Assembly (NCBI GenBank): GCA_951640165.1
Contig: OX621252.1
Span: 14,033,934 to 14,097,933 of the forward strand
Origin: Pseudoips prasinana
Taxonomy: Eukaryota > Arthropoda > Insecta > Lepidoptera > Nolidae
DNA length: 64,000 nucleotides
Reading direction: 5' to 3'
Shown here: in pieces, positions 40,901-56,000 of the stretch
Layout of the letters: each line of letters begins with the position of its first letter
How positions within the stretch are numbered: the stretch's first letter is position 1
The notes under the pieces: model-generated
Told to the model about the DNA's origin: nothing
The model's database searches: none
What the model saw: the letters and a program-made list of their open reading frames with translations, nothing else
Position numbers and translations under genes: made by a program

Positions 40901-43900
40901 GCACCCATAAGCCAACTACGCAGTCTAATTAAGGTATTTTGTTCCTGATAAATCTGTGACATCAGTGTGTGTATTCCTTGTTGCTTAACATTTGCCTTTA
41001 TTTTTATCTGTTGCACGCGTCAATTGCTGTTTTATGCATTTCCTTTTCAAAAACTATTAACAAAATAATTAATTATTCTATTTACCCAAAGTGATTCAGT
41101 GGTTGTAAAAACGATTCTGTCCAATTCATTGTTCAATAAACTCATAAGTAATATATATTGATATTGTATTAAACTAATAACTTTCTACTGATAACAGTGG
41201 AACATGGTAGGAAAATAAATTTGAGACAAACTATACAAACACACGGCTATCTAATCCCAAAGCTAAGCAGAGCTTTTACTATGGAAACCAGATTACAGAT
41301 ACACTACTTTTCTTTTGAAAATACATATTAATATTGATAATTACACCCAGACTTAGGACAAATAAATAGGCATGTTCATACACACAAATATCTGTCCTGG
41401 GGCTCTACCGGCTAAGTCGCCGAACATCGATTTAACAATTGATTAATTCTTCTTTAACCTTTATTTATTTGAACGCCATTTAAGAAATCTATGCTCGGCG
41501 GCTTAGCCGGTAGACCCCTAGGTGGGAATCGAACCCACAACCTGTGGCATGAAAGATATGTATCTACCAACCACGCCAACGTGATGGTAGTAAAAAAGGT
41601 GTTCTTCTTTAGGTTCATTTCCAGCGTTGTAGTATCTGTACTCATATTAAGCGATTTTATGCTGATTTAGGTTAATAGTCCCAACTAAAAAAAAAGAATA
41701 ATTATTGAAAACTGAATACTTCGACGTAAACAGTATTTGATATCGATTTGATAGGAGTACTATTAATCAAAAAATTCAAATTTGTTATTAAACAGTTGTA
41801 TGTTTCCAGGAGGCGAACCACGCCTGCGGCGACTTGGAACAGCAGCGGCAGCTCGCCGTGCTCAGCGAGCAGCGCGCGCAACAGGAGCTGCGCCAGGCGC
41901 AGGAACGACTCGCGGGTACGCATTTATCTCCGTTATTACCATTGACTTATATGTATAACTAGACACGCTGTTTCGAATAAAAACTGTCCCAGTCCGGCTG
42001 TGCGCGAGGTGAGGGGCGCGCGCGCGGCGGCCTAAATTGACTGAGTTGCAGCGCCCGCGCTGCAACTCAGTCAATCTAAATACAATTTTTAACATGGTGG
42101 CCGTACGATGGATAGTATCGGGAGGCGGTGCTTTCCGATAATTTCCATCATAACTGGAAGTGACCGATTCTTACCAATCTGTCAACCAAAACCAAGACGA
42201 AGAAGTTTATCTGTTTCTTTATTAATTTTACCTAAAGTTGCTTTTTATGTTTATGTACAGACGACAGCATATTAAGCTACCCCAATCTGTCAAATTTATT
42301 TTATAGATTTTCAACTTTATCACAAAATCATAAGGTTCACTTTCAATTGGGGAAATTTAACAGATTGGGGTAGTTTGATGTGCTGGCGTCTGTACAAACC
42401 AATTGAAACCCCAAGCTCTCTCACTCCCTCAAATTTCGCTGGGAAACATTCCCGCTCAAATATTCATTTAAAGGTTACAATTTTCTTCTATTACAATTTA
42501 ATATTATATTGATAATTTGAATATATTTAATGCTATATTCTGACTTATGAGCTATCTTAAATAACTAACTTCACGGTATATATTAAACCCTGTCACTTGA
42601 ACTAGGTTATCTTTAAGGCGATTGATCTGCACTTTAGGTATTTGCCTGAAAAAGGTGTTTCTTATCTGTTAAAATATAACTTGATTGATTTGCTAACATA
42701 AAAGGCTGGTCGGAGCTTTTTTTATTTAATTCCACTTTTATAACAGTAGATAGTCAAGAGAGGTCAAGACTGTACAAAAATCCTAAAATAATCTGTTTGC
42801 TCAGTCCATCTACACTTTTTTATTGTATATGTCATAGTATAAATCACATTGTAAATAAAGCTTATCGGCTATATGGCTTTGTGATGCGTACTTGTAAAGT
42901 TTTCAAGCGCCATTCCTCTTACCTTCGGCTATATAAATCCTTGATTCGGTCGTAGTTGGAGTATGCAGCATGTGTCTGGAACCCTTACTACGCTAAATAC
43001 AACCATCAGATTGAGTCAGTACAACATAAGTTCTTGCGTACTACGAACTACCGGTGTTTTCGCGCTAAGTCCTCCTATGATAATCTTTTACAGAAGTTTT
43101 CTTAGCCTAAACTAGAGTTGAGAAGAATGTTTTCGGATATTATGCTCTTATATAACGTTTGCCATAATTTGACTGTAATAAGCTGTTAAATCAAATATAT
43201 ATCCGTATACCCTATCGTTCGACGTCATTACGAAGCACTCGGAAAAATTCTTTGTTTGCACCTAAACCTTGTAAAACTAATGCAGGTGAACGCTGTCCAC
43301 TACGAAGGACCATGAATTTGTATAACACAAATTTCACTGATGTGGAATTCTTTGCAAGTTCACCGTCAAGCTTTAAAAGAGAGATTACTGAAATAATATT
43401 TTCTTCATAAGGACTTGCTCCATATGAAGTGTATATTAACTATTTATATTTTGTATAACTGGATGAATATTTTTATTTACAGTGTTATTTAGTATAGTAT
43501 AATGATTCTCACTTCTGTCATACTACTTCAGTGTAAAGGATATACATTAGGTACAAAATAGTAAAAATAATTTGTGGACGACGGGGCTGGCTCCACTGTA
43601 AGTTACTTTTAGCATTTAAGTTATTTATTATATACCCTCAGTGTAACTGTTTGTTGTCCTAAAAAAAAATAAAAAAATAAAAATTTAATCTAACTTGCTA
43701 CACCCTCAACATCCAACTAAACAGGAAACAACTCTTTTCAGCCAAATATTCCATTGCCTTTTGAACACTTGTCAATATTATGTAGTAGTATTAGCGCGTT
43801 TGTAGCGATACACCGCGCGTTTGCATCGAATCAAACAAACACCAAACTGCTCTGTAGGGGTCAACGCGTCGATGGCGCGTTTAAAAAACGTGGTGTGCAT

Positions 43901-46900
43901 AGGCCCTTTGCATTATATCTACCATATTAATAAATAATAACTACGCCTTCAGGTATACATATATCCTTTTTATCACCACTGTTATGAAGAGATTACAATA
44001 AATGTGTCCAATACGCCGTGGTTACGACTGTGCAGTCGTCCAGTCAAAAGTTTTACAGTTATTTACACCACGCGTAAGAACAAACTGCCTCGTTGGTCTA
44101 GCGGTAGCGTGTTCACCCGCAGATAATGAGGTCCTGGGTTCAAATCCCGGGTCGGGCGCAAAAGTAATTTTGGGATTTTTCCGTAAAAAGAAATTTCTAC
44201 GTGTATCGGTCCTGTACCTGACCTCTTTCCGGTCGTGTCGCTAGTCGTCCCATCAGATCATAAGAGTGATGGAATAGAAAGTGCCTCTGTGTTTGCGCAC
44301 ACACTTGTGCACTATAATATGTCCTGCGCAATTGGCTAGTCTCCAGAGTGTCTTGAGTTTGAAATTCGGTCGGGAGGACTTTATTTTTATTATTATTAAC
44401 AACAATAATATTAAAATGTGAAGTATATAACTTTTCATTGCACCATAACCCTATTGTTACAGGCTTGACCGAGCTTCAAAATGAAGTTCAAAGGCTAGCG
44501 AGTCGCGCTCAGGCCGCTGAGAGCGACGCTGACAAAATCCGTGAGGAATCTGAAACTGTAAAGCAGCAGGTATTGTACTATTTTTAATCCTACTAATATT
44601 TTAAAGGCGAAAGTTAGTGACTGTGTGAGTGTTTATGTTTGTTACTTCTTCATGTCTAAACGGCTGGAGCGATTTCGATAAAATTTCATGTGGAGGTAGC
44701 TGACACCCTGTATTAACACATAGGCTATGATTTATAAAATTAAAACAAAGGAATAAAAACCTTATTTTTACAATTATAAAGTTTAGATTACTTTGTGTTA
44801 TATACTATACTAGCTGTGCCCCGCGGTTTTACCCGCGTTAAATTTTATAAATAATCACAGTGTCTCCCTTGTAGGTAATAGCGTGATAATATGTAGCATA
44901 TATTTAGACCCGACCTCTTGGTAATATGCAAAATTTGAAGTAAATCCATGCAGTACTTTTTGAGTTTACCCCGGGCATACATTCAAACTGACAAAACTCT
45001 AAAAACTATATTTTTGGCTTCGATATCGATTGTAGACCACGCCCCAAGTATCCTTATAAAAAAATATTCAATGTACAGTTTTGACTTTCCTACGATTTTA
45101 TTATATGTAGTACTGTGCTCTGTCTCTCTCTAAATGTAATTACTTTTCCTTATAGTAAGTTAATATGGTAAGAACTAGGTATAGTTCAATTAGTCGTTCA
45201 CTTATATCGCACCTTGTTTAAATATATAAAAAAACACATGGGGCAGTCTTTGGGGACTGCCGATAGAAGTGAAAACTATTTTTTACACTTCTAATCAAAA
45301 TAATATACAATATAATAGTTATACATATGGCTTGTGAGAAGCGAGACGTAACGAAGACGCGAAGAGTTACACAAAAAGAACACATATATACACCGTATAC
45401 ATAAAGCTCATGGGAAGCGTGACATGACGATGAAGCGAGTTTAACGCTTTTTGTTCACCCAAAAAGTACACATATATACACCGTATACATATATCTCATG
45501 GGAAGTGTCACGTGACGATGACTAAAGGTTTTGATCAACCAAAAAGTGCTCTACGCGCCTAAAGGTGTTTTAACTTCAAGAAAACGATTACCTTCTCCTT
45601 TTCTGAAGCTGTTAATAATAAGTTTCGTTAGTATCAGATCCATTATTTAATAATATTTGTAATGTGTTTTAGTTGTCGAGCGAGATTGCGTCTCTACGGG
45701 AACAACTGGCATTGCGTGAGTCTGAGTTAGCGGAAGTGAAACAATTGAAGGCGGTGCCCGCGCAGAATGGACTGCCCTCCAACGCTAACGACCAAGTTAA
45801 GGTTCGTATATTAATCCTACTAATATTATAAACGCGAAAGTTTGTAAGTATGGATGGATGTTTGTTACTCTTTCACGTAAAAACTACCAGATGGATTTTA
45901 ATGAAACTTTAAAATAGGTTATTTTCACGACATGGTTCATAATAATGGTTGGGGCATTTCTTTTAAGTAATAAAATACCTATATTAAGATGCCCCGCTCT
46001 TCACATTATACTCGATAAAAAAAAGAGAAAATTAAACCACAAAACCATTCCAATTAAGATGTCATAAAATTTTGGGTGAATAAAATGTGGAAATGAAATG
46101 TGTATGTGTCTGCATGCGTGCGTGCGTGTGTGTGTGTGCGTGCGTGTGTGGGTGTGTGTGCATGCGTATGTGTGTGTGTTTGTGCGTAATCGTCTATTTT
46201 TATACAGTGCGCATTGATAAATAGCTGTATTTATATATTTTATTTTATTTCATTGCATAAATTTATATATAAGTATTTTTTTATAATAGATATTAAGGTG
46301 TAAACGAGATAATTTATTGGTTTATTATTTTATTAATGTGTTAAGATTTCTTTATCTACCCTTGATATATTAAGATCCTTGTATTTCTAACTGTACAACT
46401 TTATCCACTCGTCATGGATGGTAGCTGTAAATAGTATGTAATTGGTACAGGCAGCTGAGCTGGCCAAGGTAGAGAGCATAGTGTCTGGGCTCCGCGACGA
46501 GCTGAGCGCGGCGCAGCAAGACGCTCGCGGCGACAAGGAGCAGGTGGCACGCCTCACGGAACAACTCGCTCAGTACCAGGAAAAGAACAATGTGAGTATA
46601 CCACTGCCTTTACTCGTGTGACTGGCGAACATATATGCACTGATCAAGAAACAACGATAGAATAAGATGCTTTCTAAATTTTTTTATTTTTTTTTTTATA
46701 TTTTATAGGCTAACTTTGTGAGAGACTGGTGCCTGATTTAGGTTTAGAAAAAAACCTGCATTACCGGTCACCAGGACCCTCCCGCCATTATACTAATTAA
46801 GAAACAACCTTTCTATTCAACATGTATACTTAAAATTATATGAGACCAAAGCTAAATTAATAATAAGGAATATGACAATATAGGCTACGCCAAACCCAAA

Positions 46901-49900
46901 ACAATACAAGCGAGAGTTGTATAAGCGCGTATGAAGATGCTTTCTAAATGACTCTAACTGGCCTTAAAATCAGATTATCAATTCTTTTTTTTAATTAAGG
47001 TTACTCAGTTTCTTTAGTTGTTTGTGAAGCAGCTTGATTATTCTTTTTTTATTTGATATGAACTGTGTTCCAAATATATAATATAATATTGTAGCAGGAC
47101 CCCCTTTTCCAATAAGACTTAACAAGAGGGTATGTGTCCAAGACCAGCACCCTGGCCTAGTGAGGGTTGGCAGACTTCATATCCCATCAAGAACGTTTTG
47201 GAGAATTCTTAGGCAATTCGAACGCTGTTTTCCTTCACAGAAATAATTAATTTCTAGTACGCGAATTAATTTGAAAAAGAGTAGTACGCGCCTTGGGTTT
47301 GGAGGCGTGACCACTGACTCAACAGTCCAACAATTTAACCACTAGGCGAAATCTAACGAGTATCCATATAGTTCTATGTAAATGTTGTTCAAACGAGATG
47401 TTATAAAGAAAGTTAAAATCAGTTGTATGTTGTTTAAAACAGTAATCACTCGTTCACTTACCGAAATGGAAGTTCTATTCTATCGTTGTGTCTGTAAGTA
47501 GATCTAATTACGCTTATGCATTGTGTCTGTGGTGGAGTTTGTGTTGCTTTAGTATATTTACACTGAGACAGACAGGTAATAGGGGTTTGCAGAATACTGG
47601 ATCAAATTAGTTGGCCAAAATAGTATATACAGTCTCAAAGTATTTATTTTCCATTTTATTTTCTTAGTCCAGTCACTAACATTTTGTTAAGGATATGACA
47701 ACTTTAATTCGCCTAATTTAGTATGTTACATATGCAAAATGAATAAAATAATTATTGATCGCATAGAATATCTCCAATAAATATCTAACTAAATTGGTTT
47801 AATGTCACTTTAAAGGTAAACATCAGATTGACTTATTATAAAAGAGGGGAAAAACAAATAAAATAATATGCTAAAATATTATCTAGCTACAATCTGTATC
47901 GATACGTAATCAATAATCATATAACGATCATCGATTAGGTATAGATACTATCACTAACTTAATTATTGGAGGAACCATAATCAAACTTTTTACCAGAAGT
48001 CAAAAATCGTACTGCAAAATGGTTCACGTACAATCGTCCACATCTGGACTACGTACGAAAACCATAGCCACTAGCATATTAATGGGGACAAGATGATGAT
48101 GACTCCAAAATGGTGCATCGTATCGTGATTGTACCAGGTTCCATATTCAGAAATATATCGTTTATGGGTGTACTTTCCAGATTCTATTAAATTGACAAGT
48201 TGACAAGACCAGTATAAAAGTTAAATAAGATTATTTTTTAATTTACTTTATGCATATTTTTGTGCAGTGACGGCTGTCGAACCTAACTAAAAATATGTTA
48301 ATTTTATTGCATTTTTATATAATTACTAGTTTTGTCCCGCGGTTTTACCCGCGATAAACTTTATAAATTATAGCCTATGTGTTAATCAGGGGTGTCAGCT
48401 AACTCCATACCAAATTTTATTAAAATCGGTCCAGCCGTTTAGACGTGAAGGAGTAACAAACTCACAAAGTTTCGCCTTTATAATATTAGTATTAATTTAA
48501 TTATACCTTGAGTCTGCGACTTTTTCAAGACCTGGAGCTTGTAGTAGTAGCAGAAAAATACAGAAGGAATTTCGAAAAGTAAATTCCACTTCCCTCTCCA
48601 TTTGACACAAATTGATAAACCTCTAGAAAAAACTTAATTTTTGAATTACCTTTAATCCTACACGAATGTCTGAAATATTAAAATGTGTCCATATTGAAGC
48701 CGTTGTAATATTGTTCGATAATTTTGGCGTTATGCTGTCTGTTTTTGGAGGTTATGCCAAGAATGCCCAATCCCTTAAAGTACCAACTATAGTCCGCACT
48801 AGAGATAGTAATGCTTCGTTGTGTATGGAATGTTTTAAATGTGTTATCTCCTTAAGAAAAAAAACATTGTGACTGTCTATTTAATTACATTGATAAGATT
48901 TTTTAATTATTATACTTAGTATTATCATATAAGTAATAAGATTAAATTAGATTAACAAGAAATGGAATTGTTATCACAATATGAAAGTGATTAAGTGGTT
49001 GACGATATGCACGTATAATGTCGTAATCATCTTACTTTAATGTTTTCTTTTATCGGTCTTAACCCCTAATTGGTCATAGCATATAGCAACAATATAAATG
49101 CGAAAGTTTGTGACTATGCATGGATATTTGTTACTCTTTTACACAAATACTACCGAACGAATTTTGATATAAATTTGTAGTAATACAGCTCATATATACG
49201 AATCACATGTAGGCTATAATTTATAAAGTTTATCGCGGGTAAACTGCGGGGCACAGCTAGTATGTTCATAATTCATTGGTGTAGCTCTTATTACAATAGA
49301 ATAAGAGTTTAAAATGTGTTAGCAATTATTATACCAGTGTCTGATTAAGGGTTAATTGAGTAAAAAACTAACAACCCCGCATACATTTGAATTCATACAA
49401 TACATATTAATTGTTCATTCCTTGTGGTTGTTCAAAATCGTTAGTAAAACCCTACATCCGACACATGCATCTCCACTTACGTAATCAGATGAATGAGAGG
49501 GGAGAGACCCACATAAGTCATAAGAAGTTGTAGACTTTTATCAACGACAAAAACTTAAAAGGTACTAAAATATTACTAAAATCAAATTGACGGAAAATGA
49601 CCATTTTTGACAGTTAATGACCATTTTTGACCAATTTGACCGTAAATGACAGTCAGCCTAATTCAGTCACTTTAGTCATTTTCAACACAATTCATCATCA
49701 ATCAAGCGTCATCTAATAACGATTCTGAACAACCAATTTCGAGGAGAACACATATCGCCCAGAAATCGTGCATAATTTTCTGTTTCTATATTGTAAGATT
49801 TAACGCGTTTTACTAAAGTTTCACTCGTCCTGCTTAGGATTTACGAACTAAAAACTGGAAAGTAATGGAGGCGTTACAGACTGCCGAAAAGGCTCTCCAG

Positions 49901-52900
49901 ACGAAATCGGCAGGCGCGTTGCCGGCCCAAGACGTAAGTGCCCTATAAATGTGCGCGGCCTTGTTAACGCGGCGTGGCGGGCTGTTAGCCCAAATACTAG
50001 AGAATAATGAATCAATTTCTAATAGATCCTTAACTTAATAAAATACAACATAGAACCATTAAAAATAGGAACAATATGTAGTGTTTTTCGATTTAATTGT
50101 TATCGGGCGCTCGACCAGTTAAAACTCTTTGATAATTCTACGTGTCGGCGTGAAACTCGTTTCGGTTATGGCCATGGTGCATGTAGTTTATTAATTTATA
50201 CTGCTCCATCTGCATGTATATCTATTACAGGCTGGCTGGTTTTGGAACTAACACTACATGTTCTTCCTATTTTTAATATTTTTTAAAGGATTTGTTTGAA
50301 GTAAAATAAAATTGCTTTACTTAACTATCCATGCCGTCAATATGTTTGAAGTTATTCCCGCCGCGTTCGTTGGGCCGCGGCTTACTTTGTACAGTTTGTA
50401 GTCCGCGCTGAGCAGTTCACAGCTGTTGTGGACTGAACAATATATATAACATCTTTGGCCGGCTTCGCTTCCGTGTATAATACTGGGTTAAAATAAATTT
50501 ATCGGTTAAACTTTGCAGAAATCCTAGTATCAATGAGAAATACACTAATAATATATAAAATACAGTAGCGATGCTGAGTATTACTACTATTTTCCAATCG
50601 GTAATTTGATTTGACCCAGTACATACCTTACTAACAAGCTCACAAAAATTGATAGCATAATATAAGCAATATAACTAATTTCAACATCATTGCATTTCTT
50701 TATTCTCAAGTTCTTATGAAAAGGACAGGACATCAATCATTCAGTCAATTAATTTCGGTAACGGACATGCAGTTCTAGTAATTTGACAGCCCTATGTTTG
50801 CCCTGTGGTATCCGGCCCAGAAAGTATAACAGGGCCATTCCACACCATTCCGTAGGTGTCGTAAAAGACTAAGACTAAGGGATACACCAGGGGCTCTACC
50901 GGGTAAGTCGCCGAACATCGATATCTTAAATGGTGTTCAAATAAATAAAGGTTAAAATGACTTAATCAATGACCACATGTGTCGTCATGAATGGTCCGGA
51001 ATCGATTGTCATTTATAACCTTTATTTATTTGAACGCGATTTGAGAAATCGATGTTCGGCTACTTAGCCGGTAGAGCCCCAGTTAGTCGGGCAGCAGCGT
51101 CACGTATGTACTAGCTACCACCTAAAGTCACCAACCAACTCGCATGCCAAGCGCGGTGATATCGGCAAACAAATGGCAACGTTATAATGACTTTTAGGGA
51201 GGCCTATATCTGGCTGATGATTTGTGCCCTGTCCTTTTTAAATTAGCTTAGTTGTGTTAAATACAGGTTAAGTGAAACGAGTAAGTGAGCGTAATCAATA
51301 AAAAACTATTACTTTTAACTATCCGAGCCTGTTAATAAGACCCGGTTTCTACTTCGGCGGAAAGAAGCGCAGTCGCACGTTTTCAGGTGAGAAGCAGTGG
51401 TAGCTTCGTAGGCTGACATTAAACGTCTATAAAAACAGACATGCGTAATCCAGGCAATACATCGGGGCATAGAATATTATGGAAAAGCCAATAGTTATTA
51501 CCATTCTTTTACGCTTCTGAGTATATATATTTATTGATAAAAAAAATATAAGCTTACAGTTAACACCAAAGCGCTTATAATTTATACTTAAGAACTAAAG
51601 ATCGCGGGCCTTCGAAATAGTTAGACAGTTAAAGATTTAAGTTCAAATAAATGTACTCTTATTTACGCTTGCTTACTTGGTGGACATTAACCGTTAAGTG
51701 ACCCGCGAATTAAATATCGCTATTTGAATGAAATAATTTTCCCTACACCACGTAATACTTACAACTAACAGAACGTACACTATAAGATTTCGCCAAGTAA
51801 TCTCGCTGGACATTGTATATGAATCTCTTTAACTAGAAATGTTGTTTCTGTTTGTAGTACAAAAATGAATGATAACTGGGTGAATTTCATGCCATTATAT
51901 AATTAATATTTGAATTAATTTGTTAGATTTTGAATATAATACATTCATAATAATATACTTTCAGGAAGCTATAGCTAAATCTCAAGAAGCGCAGTACAAC
52001 GAAATGGCTCAAATTCTCCGGACGGCGTGTCCAATGATTGCGCCAGGAACAACCGCGGGGCGAAGCTGGCTCACCGCTTTTGCAACCAACTTGAAGCAAG
52101 AGTTAGCTAAAGCTGAACAATCTAAGCAAGAATTAGCCAAGGCTGAACTAGCTAAGCAAGAACTAGCCAAAGCTGAACAAGCTGCCAAGCAAGAGTTAGC
52201 TAAGGCGGAACAAGCCAGGCAAGAGTTAGTCAAGGCTGGGCAAGCTGCGCAAGAACTTGCCAAGCAACAGTTAGCCAAGGCTGAGCAAACTGCGCAAGAA
52301 CTTGCGAAACAACAGTTAGCCAAGGCTGAACAGGCCGCGCAAGAACTAGCCAAAGCTGAGCAGGTTGCGCAATATCAAGCCAAGCAGCAGTTAGCCGAGG
52401 TAGCGTCACAGTCCAACGCGGAGGAACGACTCAAGGAATTGGAAGCACAGAACGAATTATCACAGAGTTTGGTCGAAAAGTACAAGAAGATTATTGGTGA
52501 TACTGTAAGTATTTAGATCTCAATTTTTATTAATCATCGATTTTAAGAAGAAGGCGTATCAATTTAACGATATGATTATTTTTCTTATTAGTGTGTATGT
52601 AACTCTATTTCTCTGCTGGTTGTGAGCCGATTTTGATAATTTTTTTTTATTCAAGTAGTGTAAAATACGTAATATTCACAATTATAGCTGGTGGAAGCCA
52701 TTTAGATTTGTTATTATTATATAATTTTAAAACATCCGAATGCAACTTTTCTCATAAGTCCGAAGTTTATAAATCCATTTGAAACCATCTCAAGCATTCC
52801 CCTGTCGAATAAAAAGTAATTACCAAAAATTGGCTCATAAATAACGAAGAAATCGCGCATTAAATTACATATTTCTTGTTCAACTCCTCCCCCCCACTCT

Positions 52901-53045
52901 CAACTATAATTACATCATTTTGGAAAAGAGCTGATACTCTAACACTGGAAAGGAAACTAGCTTTCAAATGAAAAAAACCCCATTGAAATCGTTCCATCGG
53001 TTTGAGAGCCACAGACAAACACACACACACAACACACACACACAA

Positions 53046-53076
<31 letters not shown>

Positions 53077-56000
53077 AACACACACACAATCACACACACA
53101 CACAACCACACAATCACACACAACCACACACACACACAACCACACACACACACACACACACAACCACACACACACAACCACACACACACACACAACCACA
53201 CACACACACACAACCACACACACAAAACCACACACACACACACACACACACACACAACCACACACACACACACACACAGTCAGACACAACACACACAACG
53301 CGCGCACACACACTCACACACTCACACATGCACACACACACTCACACATGCACACACACACTCACACATGCACACACACACACATAGACGTCAAACTCGC
53401 GAAACTCGCACATAATACTCCTCTTTATGCGTCGAGGGTTAAAAATAACGATAGTCAAAATGATAACCGTATCCTTGTTGAACTCGATATTACGTTAAAT
53501 GTCCTGTGCAGGAGGGAGTGCTGAGCCGCCTGCAACAGAACGTGGCGCTGGAGGAGCAGCGGTGGGCGCAACAGCTGGCTGACAAGCAGCGCGAGCTGGA
53601 CGAGCTCAGTCAGCGCACCGTCAGCCAGGTTGGATACACTGCACTTACGATATTATTACTAGAACAATACAATTATAATACCAACAAATTAGTTTATTAA
53701 TACGCCTTATCAAGTCATGAGGTAACCAGAGAGCTGGCTCATACTTAAAACAACATATTAACCTCACTATACGACGGGGTAATATCGCCAGCTTGCTGGG
53801 AATTTTGCCCGCAGGCAACTATTTAATTATTGCGCTCGGCCCCAATTAGTACACCGATTTATTGTGTTTTAAAAGTGAGCTAGAAGAGCCTTCTGCGTAA
53901 TAACATCAAGTTTCCATTGCTTCAACTGGTCGCTGTGAGTTATTTATGTAATTTTACATTTGATGTAGCGGTGAGACTTATAACACATATTTTTTTATTA
54001 ATACTTGAATAAAAAAATTTGTGAATGGAGCGAACGCATAGTTTGATTTCATAATAAGAAACAACATCGTTTATGCGCGTCCTTTCACAAAGATAACTTT
54101 CTACCTTACATCGAACGATCCTAGAGTATTGCTTGCAACTCTGCTGGTGACCATGTACCTAGTTCACAAATATATGATAAAGTCGCCAAAATAAGTTCAC
54201 TAAAATTGACAACATTTCAAAACTGACACCACCTTAAAACAAAAATACCATTTCTTTATTTTTGTATCCTGAGTTCAAATATATTTTTTTTATATTTTTT
54301 TATTTCGTCATTTCTGAGGCAAAAAAATAAAATATAAAAAAGGTATGATGACGTCACTTATACGGCGGACGAGGTAGTTTCCTTTGCCTAAGCATTCCAA
54401 TGTTTTAAACGAAAACATTAATCTCAAATCTGAAAACATTAATATCAAACAAGACATGTCAAATTGTCAATTGTCACTCACGGTTTTAAATTTCGACACT
54501 TTCATGGTGATTTAATGAAACATAATAAGGATAATAACTCTGGAAACGAATTTAATATTGACGATTTTAATTTAATTTGAAATTGAAAACTTTAAACAAA
54601 CGTAAACAAGTTTAGGCGCCAACGAGTTTGACAAGACAGTAATTTTTTTTGACGGGTTACATTAAAGCAAAGATCGATGGCTATTCCACCGTATGTATGA
54701 CGTCATTTGCCGCTTACGTCTTTTTAGAATACATCGAATTTCAAAGTTGAAATTATGAATGAAAATATCATAATTTCGCAAAAAGAAAAAATATGGGTGC
54801 CCTAGTTTTGGATTTACTTTTACATAACGCAATAATATATGCCAGTTAAAAATATGAAATGTTGTCAATTCTCTAATTAAATACAATTTCAAAATAATTC
54901 TATTGGTCGTACTTTTTAGTAATAAAACTTATACAAGTATAATAACGGAACATAAATATTATTGGAAAACACTAAAATGTGCTTTACTAGTGTAGTAAAT
55001 ATTTTGTCTAGTCAGTGTTTATACAAACTATTGGAATGTAGCGACCTAACATGTTTATTTTTATATAATGTCAATTTGTTAAACTTAATTAGTACGTTGC
55101 TAATTGTAAGATGCTATTAACATGTTGTTAAGTTACAAGTGCTACTTAATAAATAAAATCGACTTGTTAATACTCCTGAAGTAAAGTGATAAATACGGGG
55201 TCATGTGCGAAGCAACACTCTGTATTTTCTGATAAGTACCTGCGTACTCTTCACACTCTCATAGTTGCGCGAAATTGTAAGTGCACTGCACAAGATGTGG
55301 ACGTCTGACGAGGCATTCATTACCTTCATCAATCCAAAAACGAGTGACGAGGTTAACCAACCAGCCGCTTAATCAGTCTATATATGAGTGATCGGGAAAG
55401 TGTTATAATTAATAAGAGTGCTTTGGAGAGTACGTTAAGCTTTCTCTTTCGTGGCTATCGTAAGACATCACTCAATAAGCCACATTAGAGACCTACTGGA
55501 TGGCTTGAATAACTCTTGTCACTAGGTCTAGATTACTACTGGCCATACGAATGAATGATTGCAGTGGCAACATATAACCATGAAAACATGTAAACTTCTA
55601 TATTAACAAACACATAAACTTGTAATTTTACAAAATGTTAACAAGGCTCAATATAGACGTAGCAGCTTAGAAATACAATTATTTATTACTTAATGTGTAC
55701 TGCATTTTACCATTTTGGTGTAGGAACCCCTGGCGTTTGCATACTCCTGCATAGAAAAGTCATTGCCCATGATCGTAGAAGAGGTACATACATAGTGGCG
55801 TCGTGTTGCACAAATGTGTGCTTTTGTGTTCCTATTTAGTTTCTGGGGCAGGAAGCTGGATTATCATAGTGATCATTTCCATTCCCAGCCGATTCGGCTG
55901 CAGGGACTGGTACTTGGTTCAGTGGGAGAGGGTTAGTCGTGTGCCTTGGACTCATGCCTTCAGGTGCCTTCAGGTGGCTGCGGTAGCCAATCTTGTTCTG

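Noticed and set aside
44085..44160. Possible tRNA gene
   Set aside because: The B-box is good but the acceptor stem does not pair, and a SINE body and tail follow.
48666..48872. 68-codon frame with a cysteine-rich end
   Set aside because: No family match that I can recognise, no splice context, and it lies between Helitrons in intron 14.
52860..53415. Long open frames on both strands rich in Cys/Val or Thr/His
   Set aside because: They are translations of the CA microsatellite in every frame, not genes.
54207..54872. Possible 660-bp element with inverted TTGACAACATTTCA ends
   Set aside because: Complementarity does not extend much beyond 15 bases and no target duplication is seen.
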